Shown: piece after piece, positions 60,001 through 60,953 of the stretch
Layout: every line of letters starts with the position of its first letter
Position numbering within the stretch: the stretch's first letter is position 1
Origin: Corbicula japonica
Taxonomy: Eukaryota; Mollusca; Bivalvia; Venerida; Cyrenidae
DNA length: 64,000 bases
Assembly: GCA_038501625.1 (NCBI GenBank)
Contig: JAZAYU010000013.1
Coordinates: 3,286,001-3,350,000, forward strand
Reading direction: 5' to 3'
Position numbers and translations under genes: made by a program
The notes under the pieces: model-generated
The model's input: the letters and a program-made list of their open reading frames with translations, nothing else
Databases searched by the model: none
Told to the model about the DNA's origin: nothing

Positions 60001-60953
60001 ACATCGATTGGTATCAGGAGTAACCAATGATTAAATCAATCAATTTTGCCATTAACTGTGAATATCCCAGTCAGTATTCCAATTAAAACGACAAATGTCA
60101 CTGGTCACACTGTTAAACACTATTTATGTGATAAAAGTGTAAATTTTCCGATTAAAATCAGTTTATTATACATGTTCAAATCAAACAAAGTTGAAATAAC
60201 TCCCTCTTTAACCTTCTATGACCTGTAAATTGACTTGTGAGGCTAATAAACTTAAATTGGCTTCTCTAATTACATTGAGTGTTTACTCAGATTATAATCA
60301 GCTATTTTGGTCCAGTTTGATTCAAATCAATAGATTAGAAATTTCCAATTTGGTAGTTCAAAGGAGTAATCAATGTGTTGTTACTTAACTAGGTAGAAGA
60401 GTAAATGAGTGGTCATTGAGGTGCCAGCATTTCTCTGAAACCTTTCATTGCCCGCTCAATATTACTATTTCAAACAAGAGCTTGAATTCCAAGGGGATGA
60501 ACTTTCAAACATTAAGACAGAAATGATATTCACATGATCATTGTTAGCAAAATTGTATTACTTTCATCTATTTATTTGCCACCAGTGTAGATCCAGATCA
60601 GCCTGCCCATCTGTGCACATCTGGATCTACACCGATTGCTTCTTTGTAAAAAAAGAACCAAGTGAGTCTAAAAATATATATTGCAATGCATAATAAAAAT
60701 TATAATACCATTGTGCTGAACAATTCCGGCATCATCTGTCTTACTGAGTATCAAACCAAAAACAATTTACTGTATATCAAACACAGGCAATTATTACAAA
60801 TTTGACATGTATAATGAATTTATCCATAAGAATCCTTGCTCTTTTTATAGTTTGCACTCCCACACAACGTAATTAGTCATTAATGAAATGCATTAATAAT
60901 CTCCCTTCAAACAATATTTCTAAAAATATGTCATAACTCACCTCTTGTTCCAT
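1..60953 (-). CDS. smoothelin-like / I-set Ig scaffold protein, multi-exon gene, 3' part beyond window
   Basis: Thirteen exons were assembled by eye from open frames bounded by AG acceptors and GT donors: 60953-60942, 57831-55243, 50158-50083, 39281-39103, 25579-25504, 11025-9484, 8943-8412, 6871-6798, 6429-6142, 5216-4932, 3377-3078, 2734-2447 and 1169-1. Junction phases agree at every intron (0,0,1,0,1,1,2,1,1,1,1,1), and the sum is 7,410 nt, an exact 2,470 codons. Residues 5-29, 868-892 and 953-977 are three smoothelin-type repeats of the form L-x(4)-[DS]-[FY]-x-[ED]-[RK]-x-x-[IM]-R. Residues about 1694-2081 are four Ig I-set domains with Cys-Trp-Cys cores. The rest is charged, low-complexity and presumably disordered. 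No signal peptide or membrane segment is seen, so an intracellular actin- or sarcomere-associated role is inferred. Vertebrate smoothelins end in a calponin-homology domain and have no Ig domains; the C-terminus here lies outside the window. Confidence 0.88.
261..468 (-). repeat. coding tandem repeat (ETKISSNN units)
   Basis: Nine consecutive units of 24 nt (two of them 21 nt) lie inside the last exon. In protein order they are ETKISSNN, ETKINSNN, ETKISNN twice, ETKISSNN twice, QTKISSNN, ETKISSNL and ETKNSSIL. All indels are in frame, so the repeat is translated; copies at the end are the most diverged. Confidence 0.95.
1280..1560. repeat. degenerate minisatellite, about 30-bp period
   Basis: About nine units share the core AACCAGTGGATAACAT with a variable T-rich spacer, in the intron just upstream of the last in-window exon. 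The units are clearly diverged from one another. Confidence 0.8.
2044..2155. mobile_element. half copy of TTAA-type MITE (CATGGGATAT variant)
   Basis: It begins TTCAACCCTGTACTC with a short inverted repeat (GGGATATGGC / TTATCCCATG), then one diverged half of the GATCCAG-GATCAG hairpin. It is truncated after the first hairpin. Confidence 0.6.
2196..2390 (+). mobile_element. tRNA-derived SINE
   Basis: A tRNA-like head carries an A-box-like stretch (TGGTCTATGGATAGAGTG) and a B box (GGGTTCAAATCCC) about 35 bases apart, the spacing of an RNA polymerase III promoter. A body and an A-rich tail (AAATAAATAAG) follow. It does not fold as an intact tRNA, so it is called a SINE. Confidence 0.7.
2447..2734 (-). 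CDS. Ig I-set domain 4 exon
   Basis: This is a 288-nt phase 1-1 exon. The acceptor is GTGTTATTTCAG and the donor GTCACAG|GTATCT. The product begins ALKSPPKVTRPLSDITF, with Cys in AILECMV, Trp in EISWRKNG and Cys in DAGCYECVAINE; the last strand is CELTVTG. It is the last recognisable domain inside the window. Confidence 0.95.
2765..2885. mobile_element. fragment of TTAA-type MITE
   Basis: It shows the hairpin remnant (CAGATTCAGATCACC), the central spacer (AAGAAATAACCTAGT) and the start of the second hairpin, but neither end. It lies in the intron between Ig domains 3 and 4. Confidence 0.55.
3078..3377 (-). CDS. Ig I-set domain 3 exon
   Basis: This is a 300-nt phase 1-1 exon. The acceptor is GACAATTTTCAG and the donor TTAAAG|GTATGT. 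It opens EATSSDEVYPVFLKKP. The PVFLKKP sequence is a common I-set A-strand, followed by Cys in VIIDCEV, Trp in ITWLCDG and Cys in EDGGKIQCIAQN. The domain ends DCMLVVKG. Confidence 0.95.
3408..3514. mobile_element. fragment of TTAA-type MITE
   Basis: This is a half copy with one diverged hairpin (GATCCTGACCAG / CTGATTTGGATC) and a right end reading GGAGGGTTAA. Confidence 0.6.
3621..3862 (+). mobile_element. TTAA-type two-hairpin MITE, full length
   Basis: It begins TTAACTCTTTCCTCCATATA and ends CAAGGGTCAA, with both hairpins and the central spacer GTCAGAAATAACCTAATGAA. A further diverged hairpin half follows at 3863-3930. The rest of this intron up to 4931 shows nothing identifiable. Confidence 0.85.
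4932..5216 (-). CDS. Ig I-set domain 2 exon
   Basis: This is a 285-nt phase 1-1 exon. The acceptor is TATCCCTTTCAG and the donor AAAAG|GTAATG. It begins EITSSLPCFVTELLDITV. The core residues are Cys in SLCLECQV, Trp in VTWCKDG and Cys in DDFGTYSCIL; the domain ends SSCKVTVKG. Extra cysteines (PCF, WCKD, SSCK) are consistent with a reducing cytosol. The frame could be read upstream into a hydrophobic stretch, but that lies beyond the acceptor, in the intron, and is not a signal peptide. Confidence 0.95.
5330..5596 (-). mobile_element. TTAA-type MITE, diverged
   Basis: Both hairpins and the inverted spacer (TAGGTTATTTCTGACCA) are present. The right end reads GGAGTGAAGGGTTAA; the left terminus is lost or altered. 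Confidence 0.7.
5614..5756. mobile_element. fold-back element, about 140 bp, near-perfect palindrome
   Basis: Arms of about 65 bp begin AAGGTTATAAAGCTGAGATT and contain CAAGCATCTGATTGGCTG; the complement follows after almost no loop (GGCGACTGGTCGCC forms the apex). This is the reference copy of a family seen repeatedly in the window; it has no coding capacity. Confidence 0.9.
5822..6062 (-). mobile_element. TTAA-type two-hairpin MITE, full length
   Basis: It is bounded by TTAACCCTTTCCTCCATA and GGAGGCAAGGGTTAA, in the opposite orientation to the 3621 copy. It ends about 80 bases from the donor side of Ig domain 1. Confidence 0.92.
6142..6429 (-). CDS. Ig I-set domain 1 exon
   Basis: This 288-nt symmetrical phase 1-1 exon has the acceptor CATTTTACAG and the donor CACTG|GTAGGC. 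The product begins GCPEVTSTLKEISAIQ. Visible I-set landmarks are the B-strand Cys (VVLECTV), the C-strand Trp (VTWYRGD) and the F-strand D-S-G-E-Y-K-C, followed by the G strand (GRLLVTG). A complete one-exon Ig module is typical of intracellular muscle scaffold proteins. Confidence 0.95.
6710..6718 (-). CDS. possible 9-nt microexon
   Basis: CACAG is followed by nine bases and then a perfect donor, GTAAGT. Inclusion would keep the phase (1 to 1), inserting Glu-Ala-Arg before Ig domain 1 and changing the split Gly codon to Ser. The donor is excellent, but the acceptor lacks a long pyrimidine tract and nine bases carry no coding information, so this is only a candidate. Confidence 0.2.
6798..6871 (-). 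CDS. short linker exon between the disordered region and Ig domain 1
   Basis: The exon is 74 nt. The acceptor TCATTCTAG is followed by T GTA CCA (phase 2 in) and the donor TTCAG|GTAAGC leaves phase 1. It encodes VPSPVEDKVSSSLSVLHS followed by HLGRPS, rich in Ser and Pro. The phases (2 to 1) are exactly those needed to connect exon 8412 to the first Ig exon, which is strong evidence that it is real despite its size. Confidence 0.82.
6945..7953. mobile_element. molluscan tandem-repeat element with GCTCACCTGAG ends
   Basis: It starts with a GGGCCATGATGGCCC palindrome and GCTCACCTGAG, and ends with CTCAGGTGAGC after a GACGGACGCTGGACGCCGGA tail. Between lie about six units of roughly 145 bp, each with ATTTTTAGCAACAGTGACC, a TGACCTTGACCTTGATC core and CTGGGTAGCAACCCCAAGC. 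This architecture is common in bivalve genomes. It fills most of the intron between exons 6798 and 8412. Confidence 0.85.
8412..8943 (-). CDS. disordered exon preceding the Ig domains
   Basis: The exon is 532 nt, phase 1 in (G|CT) and phase 2 out (AAAAGG|GTATAC). It encodes AKLKLSSNLSLDISS and then a Thr/Arg/Glu-rich region (TEWKKLRRTQSRTETRETDT) reminiscent in composition of the Thr/Ser-rich linker of vertebrate smoothelins, and ends with an amphipathic ALKEIEAKK helix. The donor is of moderate strength. If the intron were retained the frame would run only ten codons to a TAA at 8387-8389, giving a product without Ig domains. Confidence 0.88.
8944..9483. other. intron, no recognisable content
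   Basis: It is AT-rich, with phase 1 junctions at both ends. I see no repeat family, RNA gene or exon. Confidence 0.6.
9484..11025 (-). CDS. large disordered exon of the smoothelin-like gene
   Basis: The exon is 1,542 nt (phase 1 to phase 1). The acceptor is TCTCATTTCAG before AAGGACCCC and the donor GAAG|GTAATT. The frame begins EGPQTGLQRSQSFIQQ and stays open for 513 full codons. The composition is extremely Lys/Glu/Asn/Ser-rich, as expected of a disordered linker. One more ordered stretch near the middle (SLLWLEEKRKSLTP, then a hydrophobic helix with FSEILDAVEEFP) could be a binding motif. Basic-Ser sites recur (RRSQSYNG, QRSQSF, RSRSVTE). No catalytic domain is present. Confidence 0.92.
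12780..12852 (+). mobile_element. half copy of TTAA-type MITE
   Basis: It is a single hairpin (GCAACCAGTGTAGACACAGA / CAGGGTCTAAACTG) without element ends. Confidence 0.6.
13617..13853 (-). mobile_element. TTAA-type two-hairpin MITE
   Basis: It runs from TTTACCCCTTTCCTCCATAT to GGAGTAAAAGGTTAA, with part of the first hairpin deleted. It is preceded by a GATGATGAcaa-type microsatellite at 13558-13604. Confidence 0.82.
14283..14367. repeat. (TCA)n microsatellite
   Basis: Runs of ATC/TCA triplets are interrupted by AGTATT. The apparent poly-Asp reading frame on the minus strand is a product of this repeat. Confidence 0.9.
15199..15441 (+). mobile_element. TTAA-type two-hairpin MITE, full-length reference copy
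   Basis: It is 243 bp from TTAACCCTTTCCTCCATATA to GGAGGAAAGGGTTAA, so TTAA flanks the CCCTTTCCTCCAT terminal inverted repeat at both ends. Two internal hairpins are separated by the spacer TTTTGGTCAGAAATAACC: the first has a stem starting GCGACCAGTGTAGATC, the second GCAGATCCTGATCAGACAG. The TTAA flank and the CCC-initial terminal repeat resemble piggyBac-type non-autonomous elements. No transposase is present. Confidence 0.92.
15520..15715. repeat. tandemly reiterated half-hairpin of the TTAA-type MITE
   Basis: Four or five diverged units of about 38 bp contain CTACATTGCAGATTCAACAT and TGATCTG, apparently amplified from one hairpin arm adjacent to the full MITE. Confidence 0.65.
17238..17446 (+). 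mobile_element. TTAA-type MITE, short variant
   Basis: It runs from TTAACTCTATAC to GGTGGAAAGGGTTAA. Both hairpins are shortened by deletions around their loops. Confidence 0.85.
17813..17945. mobile_element. fold-back element, strongly diverged
   Basis: The arms GAAACCAGTCTCATAAC and GAAACTGGTCTC, with a shared TCAAGTTTTATGA end, place it in the same family as 5614-5756, but pairing is poor. Confidence 0.6.
17957..18140. mobile_element. fold-back element with duplicated right arm
   Basis: It begins TTCAAGATCATAAAACTAAG and ends TTTTATGATCTTGGG. The right-arm segment ATTTCAGCCAATCAGATGCT occurs twice, so one left arm can pair with either of two right arms. Confidence 0.85.
18635..18720. mobile_element. 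fragment of TTAA-type MITE
   Basis: It is a single diverged hairpin (TAGATCGAGATCAACC / TGATCAGGATATAGAC). Confidence 0.5.
19909..20113. mobile_element. fold-back element with internal duplication
   Basis: It runs from CCCAAGATCATAAAACTAAG to ATCTTGGG. The apex segment is repeated (CATTTCAGCCAATTTTAAC and CATTTCAGCCAACCAGATG), making it about 60 bp longer than the reference copy. Confidence 0.82.
20744..20842. repeat. 48-bp tandem duplication of a MITE arm
   Basis: Two near-identical units (TGATTTGTCTGCAGGAATG through CTACAATAATTG) lie next to a MITE copy and derive from its hairpin sequence. Confidence 0.85.
20899..21113 (+). mobile_element. TTAA-type MITE, 5'-truncated
   Basis: Both hairpins and the spacer (GTCAGAAATAACATAATGAA) are present. 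The right end is AGGTAAGGTTAA; the left terminal repeat is missing. Confidence 0.8.
24051..24270 (-). mobile_element. TTAA-type MITE, diverged variant
   Basis: It starts TTAACCCCACAGGTTATGG and retains both hairpins in degraded form; the right terminus is not recognisable. Confidence 0.65.
24733..24803. mobile_element. half of a fold-back element
   Basis: Only the right arm remains (ATTTCAGCCAGTTAGATGCT through TTTTATGGTCATGGGCCC). Confidence 0.7.
24985..25165. repeat. degenerate tandem repeat, about 38-bp period
   Basis: Five units share GTGAATGTGACAT and CATATCTAAA-like sequence, with considerable divergence. Confidence 0.6.
25195..25392 (-). mobile_element. TTAA-type MITE, left-truncated
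   Basis: It has the inverted spacer TAGGTTATTTCTGACCA, one full hairpin with a short internal duplication (GGATCTACACCTGGTCTACA), and a right end ATGAAGTAACGGGCTAA. It lies 110 bases downstream of the donor of exon 25504-25579. Confidence 0.7.
25504..25579 (-). CDS. exon for third smoothelin-type repeat
   Basis: This 76-nt exon (phase 0 to phase 1) encodes LSETQDYEEKKKIRLALRQL plus RQQSR. It has the best match of the three to the smoothelin motif, including D-[FY]-E-E-[RK]-K-x-I-R-x-A-L-R-x-L-R. The acceptor is TTTATTTCAG and the donor CCGAG|GTAATC. It receives either the linker exon (IEELRKQ) or the alternative first exon. A 72-bp AT-rich hairpin begins about 50 bases upstream of its acceptor. 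Confidence 0.93.
25629..25700. repeat. AT-rich hairpin next to a smoothelin exon acceptor
   Basis: The arms TAATATATTATGATCC and GGATCATAATAAATATATTA pair almost perfectly, with AAAAAATATTG extending the stem around an AT-rich loop. It lies in the intron about 50 bases upstream of the exon start at 25579. Confidence 0.8.
25920..26060. mobile_element. degraded TTAA-type MITE fragment
   Basis: Pieces of both hairpins (CTGATCAGGATCTACC, GTTTAGATCCTTATCAG) remain, without ends. Confidence 0.5.
26063..26112 (-). CDS. candidate 50-nt alternative exon (phase 1 to 0)
   Basis: The acceptor GCTAACCTGCCCTAG precedes 50 nt that end at CCCA|GTAAGT. The only compatible frame is phase 1 in and phase 0 out, and it reads open as ENINGLNGTPFLEANFP. 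These phases are the same as those of the linker exon at 39103-39281, so the two could substitute for one another between the second and third smoothelin-type repeats but could not be used together. This may equally be chance or part of an unrecognised repeat. Confidence 0.3.
26838..26985. mobile_element. TTAA-type MITE fragment (CATGGG variant)
   Basis: It starts TTTAACCCATTACTCCATGG, contains a TTATATCCCATGTG inverted motif and parts of both hairpins. A fold-back element follows immediately. Confidence 0.65.
26990..27133. mobile_element. fold-back element, near-perfect palindrome
   Basis: It runs from GCCCAAGATCATAAAACTAA to TTTTATGATCTTGGGCC, with the apex GGTGACCAGTTGCC. The arms are nearly identical, suggesting a young copy. 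Confidence 0.9.
28665..28697 (-). CDS. candidate 33-nt cassette exon
   Basis: A pyrimidine-rich acceptor (CTTGCCCTGTTGACAG) is followed by 33 nt and a good donor (TCTAAG|GTGAGG). The phase is 0 in and 0 out and the frame is open, giving TETEIHADSSK. It lies in the phase-0 intron before the third smoothelin-type repeat and could be inserted after either the linker exon (39103) or the alternative first exon (29701). Support is limited to splice-site quality and phase; no similarity is recognised. Confidence 0.35.
29701..29787 (-). CDS. candidate alternative first coding exon (internal promoter isoform)
   Basis: The exon opens with ATG (29787-29785) and encodes 29 residues beginning MYFQRRLSLEYSFKPLPDRF and ending SSPPPQ. 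It stops at a consensus donor, CACAG|GTAAGA, in phase 0. The exon downstream at 25579 needs phase 0, so the spliced frame runs MYFQRR...PPPQ-LSETQDYEEKK without interruption. In the same frame an upstream TGA lies 51 bases before the ATG, which argues for a true start. Use of this exon would give a short isoform with only the third smoothelin-type repeat, the disordered region and the Ig domains. The RRLSLE motif looks like a basophilic kinase site. I see no defined TATA or CArG element upstream. Confidence 0.68.
31232..31465. mobile_element. 234-bp element with 33-bp terminal inverted repeats
   Basis: The left end TATACTGAAAGGATAAAGAA is repeated inverted at the right end (TTCTTTATCCTTTCAGTATA), and the match extends over 33 bases. 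The flanks read TA at both sides, compatible with a Tc1/mariner-type non-autonomous element. Confidence 0.8.
31965..32160. mobile_element. TTAA-type MITE, degraded (CATGGG variant)
   Basis: It has the spacer GTCAGAAATAACCAAAAGAA and both hairpins in diverged form; the ends are lost. Confidence 0.6.
32966..33163. repeat. (TTA)n microsatellite
   Basis: Long runs of ATT/TTA triplets are interrupted by short AT-rich stretches. Confidence 0.95.
33404..33547. mobile_element. fold-back element, near-perfect palindrome
   Basis: It runs from CCCAAGGTTATAAAACTGAG to CTCAGTTTAATAACCTTC, with the apex GGCGACTGGTCGCC identical to that of the copy at 5614. Confidence 0.9.
33548..33812. mobile_element. 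TTAA-type MITE, CATGGGATAT variant with a 65-bp internal duplication
   Basis: The segment AGCTCATATCCCATGCGTGA through CTACACTGTTC occurs twice in tandem (from about 33566 and 33618). One full hairpin follows, and the element ends GGAGTAGTGTTAA. It abuts the fold-back element directly. Confidence 0.75.
34445..35030. mobile_element. probable dispersed repeat, class unassigned
   Basis: The stretch from TTTTGACAATGGTCAAACGA to about AACTTGAAGTAATACG has the mixed composition and phrases (TTTTTTGTTATGGG, CTGAACCGATTTATAG) that recur in molluscan repeats, plus a short direct duplication (TTTTTACCGCATC, two copies). There is no open reading frame of note. Class is inferred only. Confidence 0.4.
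35043..35171. mobile_element. fold-back element, right end truncated
   Basis: It starts CCCAAGGTTATAAAACTGAG. The right arm stops at CCAATCTCAGCACC, about 15 bases short of the full palindrome. Confidence 0.88.
35433..35573. mobile_element. fold-back element, near-perfect palindrome
   Basis: It runs from CCCAAGGTTATAAAGCTGAG to CTCAGCTTTATAACCTTGG. Both arms share the AAAGCTGAGATTTGAAACC variant, so the arms match each other better than they match other copies. Confidence 0.9.
35640..35697. mobile_element. possible right end of a hAT-type element
   Basis: CTCTGGATCCACCCCTG is the complement of a CAGGGGTGGATCCAG end seen on many hAT-type elements. The opposite end is not found, so this is a fragment at best. 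Confidence 0.35.
37270..37401 (-). mobile_element. TTAA-type MITE, left-truncated
   Basis: It has the inverted spacer TTAGGTTATTTCTGACCAAA, a shortened second hairpin and the right end GGAGTAAAGGATTAA. Confidence 0.75.
37451..37681 (+). mobile_element. TTAA-type two-hairpin MITE, full length
   Basis: It runs from TTAACTCTTTCCGTGTTTG to GGAGGAAAGGGTTAA. A small deletion in the left arm removes the CATATATAC segment. Confidence 0.9.
38489..38685 (-). mobile_element. TTAA-type MITE, first hairpin partly deleted
   Basis: It runs from TTAACCCTTTCCTCCAAAGA to GGAGGAAAGGGTTAA. The left hairpin lacks one arm; the right hairpin is intact. Confidence 0.88.
38690..38790. mobile_element. half copy of TTAA-type MITE
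   Basis: It starts ACTGTACTCCCTAGAATATG, has one hairpin arm (GTAGATCCAGATCAGC) and the spacer AAGAAATAACCTAA. Confidence 0.6.
38921..39144 (-). repeat. about fourfold tandem duplication spanning an exon end and its splice donor
   Basis: Units of roughly 50-65 bp start near 39144, 39090, 39037 and 38972 (reading down the minus strand). Each carries a version of CAAGCC...GGAAA(C/G)AG followed by a donor-like GTTAGTTG. The unit at 39094-39144 contains the real exon end and donor. The unit at 38973-39037 keeps an intact-looking GGAAAGAG|GTTAGT; the other two have lost the GT. Confidence 0.75.
39103..39281 (-). CDS. linker exon between second and third smoothelin-type repeats
   Basis: The exon is 179 nt, phase 1 in (G|CT makes Ala) and phase 0 out (CGG AAA CAG|GTTAGT). 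It encodes a 59-residue, Thr/Ser/Pro/Val-rich linker that ends in SVPSIEELRKQ. That ending is the lead-in helix for the third repeat, so the spliced product reads IEELRKQ-LSETQDYEEKKK. RSLQRSVSV is a likely phosphosite cluster. The donor sits inside a roughly fourfold tandem duplication (38921-39144) that copies the exon end and donor into the intron; see the separate entry. Confidence 0.9.
40995..41188 (+). mobile_element. TTAA-type MITE with deletion in second hairpin
   Basis: It runs from TTAACCCTTTACTCCATAAA to GTATGGAGGAAAGGGTTAA. Most of the second hairpin is missing. Confidence 0.85.
41362..41602 (+). mobile_element. TTAA-type MITE, diverged
   Basis: It runs from TTAACCCTTAACTCCATATT to GGAGAAAAGGTCAA. 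A short duplication (CTACACTGGATCTACACTG) lies in the right arm. Confidence 0.78.
41640..42030. mobile_element. possible host element with TATTGGGACA ends
   Basis: TATTGGGACAG at the left and TGTCCCAATATT at the right are inverted copies. Between them are further GTCCCAAA motifs, and a complete TTAA-type MITE appears to have inserted inside. Confidence 0.4.
41727..41968 (+). mobile_element. TTAA-type two-hairpin MITE, full length, nested
   Basis: It runs from TTAACCCTTTCCTCCATACA to GGAGGAAAGGATTAA, inserted within the GGGACA-flanked element. Confidence 0.92.
42131..42372 (+). mobile_element. TTAA-type two-hairpin MITE, full length
   Basis: It is 242 bp from TTAACCCTTTAATGGATATA to CAGGAAAGGGTTAA, with both hairpins well preserved. 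Confidence 0.92.
44581..44832. mobile_element. TTAA-type MITE, ends diverged
   Basis: CTCTTTCCTCCATATAAACA at the left and ATGGAGGATTTGGTT at the right frame both hairpins; the TTAA flanks are no longer visible. Confidence 0.78.
45485..46392. mobile_element. 908-bp non-autonomous DNA element with inverted ends
   Basis: The left end AATACAGTCCATTCGCGATG is matched inverted by GAATGGACTGTATT at the right. Subterminal copies of AAATCGCGATTTTACG and AAATGCGATTTACTG extend the similarity. There is no transposase frame. A tRNA-like SINE head lies inside. Confidence 0.7.
45892..45972 (+). mobile_element. tRNA-derived SINE head inside a DNA element
   Basis: An A-box-like TAGTCAGTGGTTAGCGTG and a B-box-like TGGTTGGATCCC stand about 36 bases apart. 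The B box carries a C-to-G change from the consensus GGTTCGAATCC, so pol III activity is doubtful. Confidence 0.6.
46535..46675 (+). mobile_element. degraded TTAA-type MITE
   Basis: The first hairpin (CAACCAGTGTAGGTCCAGAT), the spacer and the start of the second hairpin remain. Confidence 0.55.
47293..47534 (+). mobile_element. TTAA-type two-hairpin MITE, full length
   Basis: It runs from TTAACCCTTTCCTTCATATA to GGAGGAAGGGGTCAA. The left hairpin is almost perfect. Confidence 0.92.
48167..49006. mobile_element. 840-bp non-autonomous element with TACTGTATAAGTGG ends
   Basis: GAATACTGTATAAGTGG at the left matches CCACTTATACAGTATTC at the right over 17 bases. GTTCGCGAGG / CGCGAACATT motifs recur near both ends. 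The TA next to the ends would fit a Tc1/mariner-like target. No coding frame is seen inside. Confidence 0.75.
49510..49750 (-). mobile_element. TTAA-type two-hairpin MITE, full length
   Basis: It is 241 bp from TTAACCCTTTCCCGTATAGA to AAGGAAAGGGTTAA, in minus orientation relative to the reference. Confidence 0.92.
50083..50158 (-). CDS. exon for second smoothelin-type repeat
   Basis: This 76-nt exon (phase 0 in, phase 1 out) has the acceptor TATTTTTCAG and the donor ATGG|GTAGGT. It encodes LRKSTSFSEKRKMRAEVRQL and five more residues, closely matching the S-T-x-F-x-E-[RK]-x-x-[IM]-R signature of smoothelin repeats. It has the same length and phases as the third repeat exon at 25504-25579, and its acceptor falls at the same codon as that of the giant exon. 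The preceding exon supplies the acidic helix (QEEAKLQEM), so the domain is split across the intron exactly as in the other copies. Confidence 0.9.
51220..51365 (+). mobile_element. TTAA-type MITE, left-truncated, interrupted by a hAT element
   Basis: It starts inside the first hairpin (AGTCTGATCAGGATCTGCAC), passes the spacer and second hairpin, and stops at AATAAAGG. Its right end resumes at 52797. Confidence 0.9.
51366..52796 (+). mobile_element. 1,431-bp non-autonomous hAT element with 8-bp target duplication
   Basis: The 17-bp terminal inverted repeat is CAGGGCACGACAAATCC. The target AATAAAGG is present on both sides (51358-51365 and 52797-52804), and removing the element restores an intact MITE sequence. 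The 8-bp duplication and CAGGG ends identify the hAT superfamily. Subterminal GGGCTACC motifs recur in both ends. Only a short N-terminal piece of a transposase-like frame is present inside. Confidence 0.92.
51939..52550 (+). pseudogene. two-exon N-terminal remnant of a hAT transposase-like gene
   Basis: ATG at 51939 gives MDRFVIRR. A GC-type donor (AGAAG|GCAAGT at 51961/51962) and the acceptor TTTCTATTTAG (before 52364) join it in frame to SEPSTQNPSSNH, continuing through KSVKRKLDDKI and PKFSGKEYDKNQW to a stop at 52548-52550. The product is about 70 residues. Its basic patch and W-rich end resemble the N-terminal lead of hAT-type proteins, but no zinc finger, DDE catalytic core or dimerisation domain follows, so it is an internally deleted copy. 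Confidence 0.6.
52797..52828 (+). mobile_element. right end of the interrupted TTAA-type MITE
   Basis: AATAAAGGTATATCTATGG through GAAAGGGTTAA completes the copy begun at 51220. Confidence 0.9.
52965..54812. mobile_element. molluscan tandem-repeat element with GCTCGACTATTCGAAT ends
   Basis: The 16-base sequence GCTCGACTATTCGAAT at 52965-52980 recurs inverted near 54797-54812. The right half contains about five units of roughly 145 bp (each with TTCTATTTTTAGTAACAGTG and TGACCTTGACCTT) at 53430-54220, then three units of about 157 bp (AAAAAGGGGCATAACTTGAA, GTTATGGGTCTTGTTGG) at 54230-54740, and ends ACGGACGCCGACGCCGAC. There is no coding capacity. The left end is less certain than the right. 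Confidence 0.7.
54815..55035. mobile_element. molluscan repeat with ATGTCTCCCCC ends
   Basis: CATGTCTCCCCCCTGCCC at the left and GGGGGGAGACATAAT at the right are inverted copies around a GACAGACGGACCGACGGACA tail, which is another repeat type common in bivalves. Confidence 0.75.
55243..57831 (-). CDS. giant exon: first smoothelin-type repeat plus long disordered Ser/Lys-rich region
   Basis: The exon is 2,589 nt (863 codons, phase 0 to phase 0). The acceptor is CTTTCAG before TTG GCG GCT; the donor is GAAATG|GTATAT. The first 25 residues hold the repeat (C-K-D-Y-K-E-R-Q-N-I-R-S-A-L-R-E-L-K), which matches the helical smoothelin motif. The remainder is rich in Ser, Lys, Glu and Asn, with many basic-directed phosphosite-like motifs (RRSFSE, RRTVSE, RSQSDN, SPRK) and two copies of an IYSAK(L/P)V motif about 100 residues apart. 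A longer helical stretch, TVHQRTIRLLQERRMERR, lies near residue 680. The last residues (LMQEEAKLQEM) form an acidic helix that completes the second smoothelin repeat encoded by the next exon. No enzymatic domain is recognised. Confidence 0.93.
57882..58132 (+). mobile_element. TTAA-type two-hairpin MITE, full length
   Basis: It runs from TTGAACCCTTTCCTCAATAT to GGTGGAAGGGGTTAA. It lies only 50 bases upstream of the acceptor of the giant exon. Confidence 0.9.
58133..59075. other. intron, nothing recognised
   Basis: The sequence is AT-rich, without repeats or exons that I can identify. Confidence 0.5.
59080..59308 (-). mobile_element. TTAA-type MITE, second hairpin shortened
   Basis: It runs from TTAACCCTTTCCTCCATATA to GGAGGAAAGGGTTGA. 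The GCAACCAGCACAGATGTGCC hairpin has lost part of one arm. Confidence 0.88.
59276..59405. repeat. 65-bp tandem duplication covering a MITE end
   Basis: Two units begin ATGCATATAATATTATATGG and include the MITE terminus plus 30 bases of flank; they differ by very few substitutions. Confidence 0.92.
59790..59930. mobile_element. fold-back element, diverged
   Basis: It has arms TTATAAAACTGAAATTGG and CCATTCTCAGTTATATAA, with CAAGCATCTGATTGGCAG in the stem. Confidence 0.85.
60578..60675. mobile_element. half copy of TTAA-type MITE
   Basis: One shortened hairpin (CACCAGTGTAGATCCAGATC / CATCTGGATCTACACC) is present, without ends. Confidence 0.6.
60942..60953 (-). CDS. first coding exon (MEQE) of the long isoform
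   Basis: The exon reads ATG GAA CAA GAG and is followed directly by a strong donor (GTGAGT). It ends in phase 0, which is what the acceptor at 57831 needs. In the same frame a TGA stop lies 45 bases upstream of the ATG, so translation cannot begin further upstream without another splice. Joined to the next exon it gives MEQELAACKDYKERQ, which reads through into the first smoothelin-type repeat with a short acidic lead-in. The 5' UTR is presumably on the high-coordinate side. I could not identify a promoter element. The exon has only four codons, so the support comes from the donor, the phase and the upstream stop, not from similarity. Confidence 0.6.
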
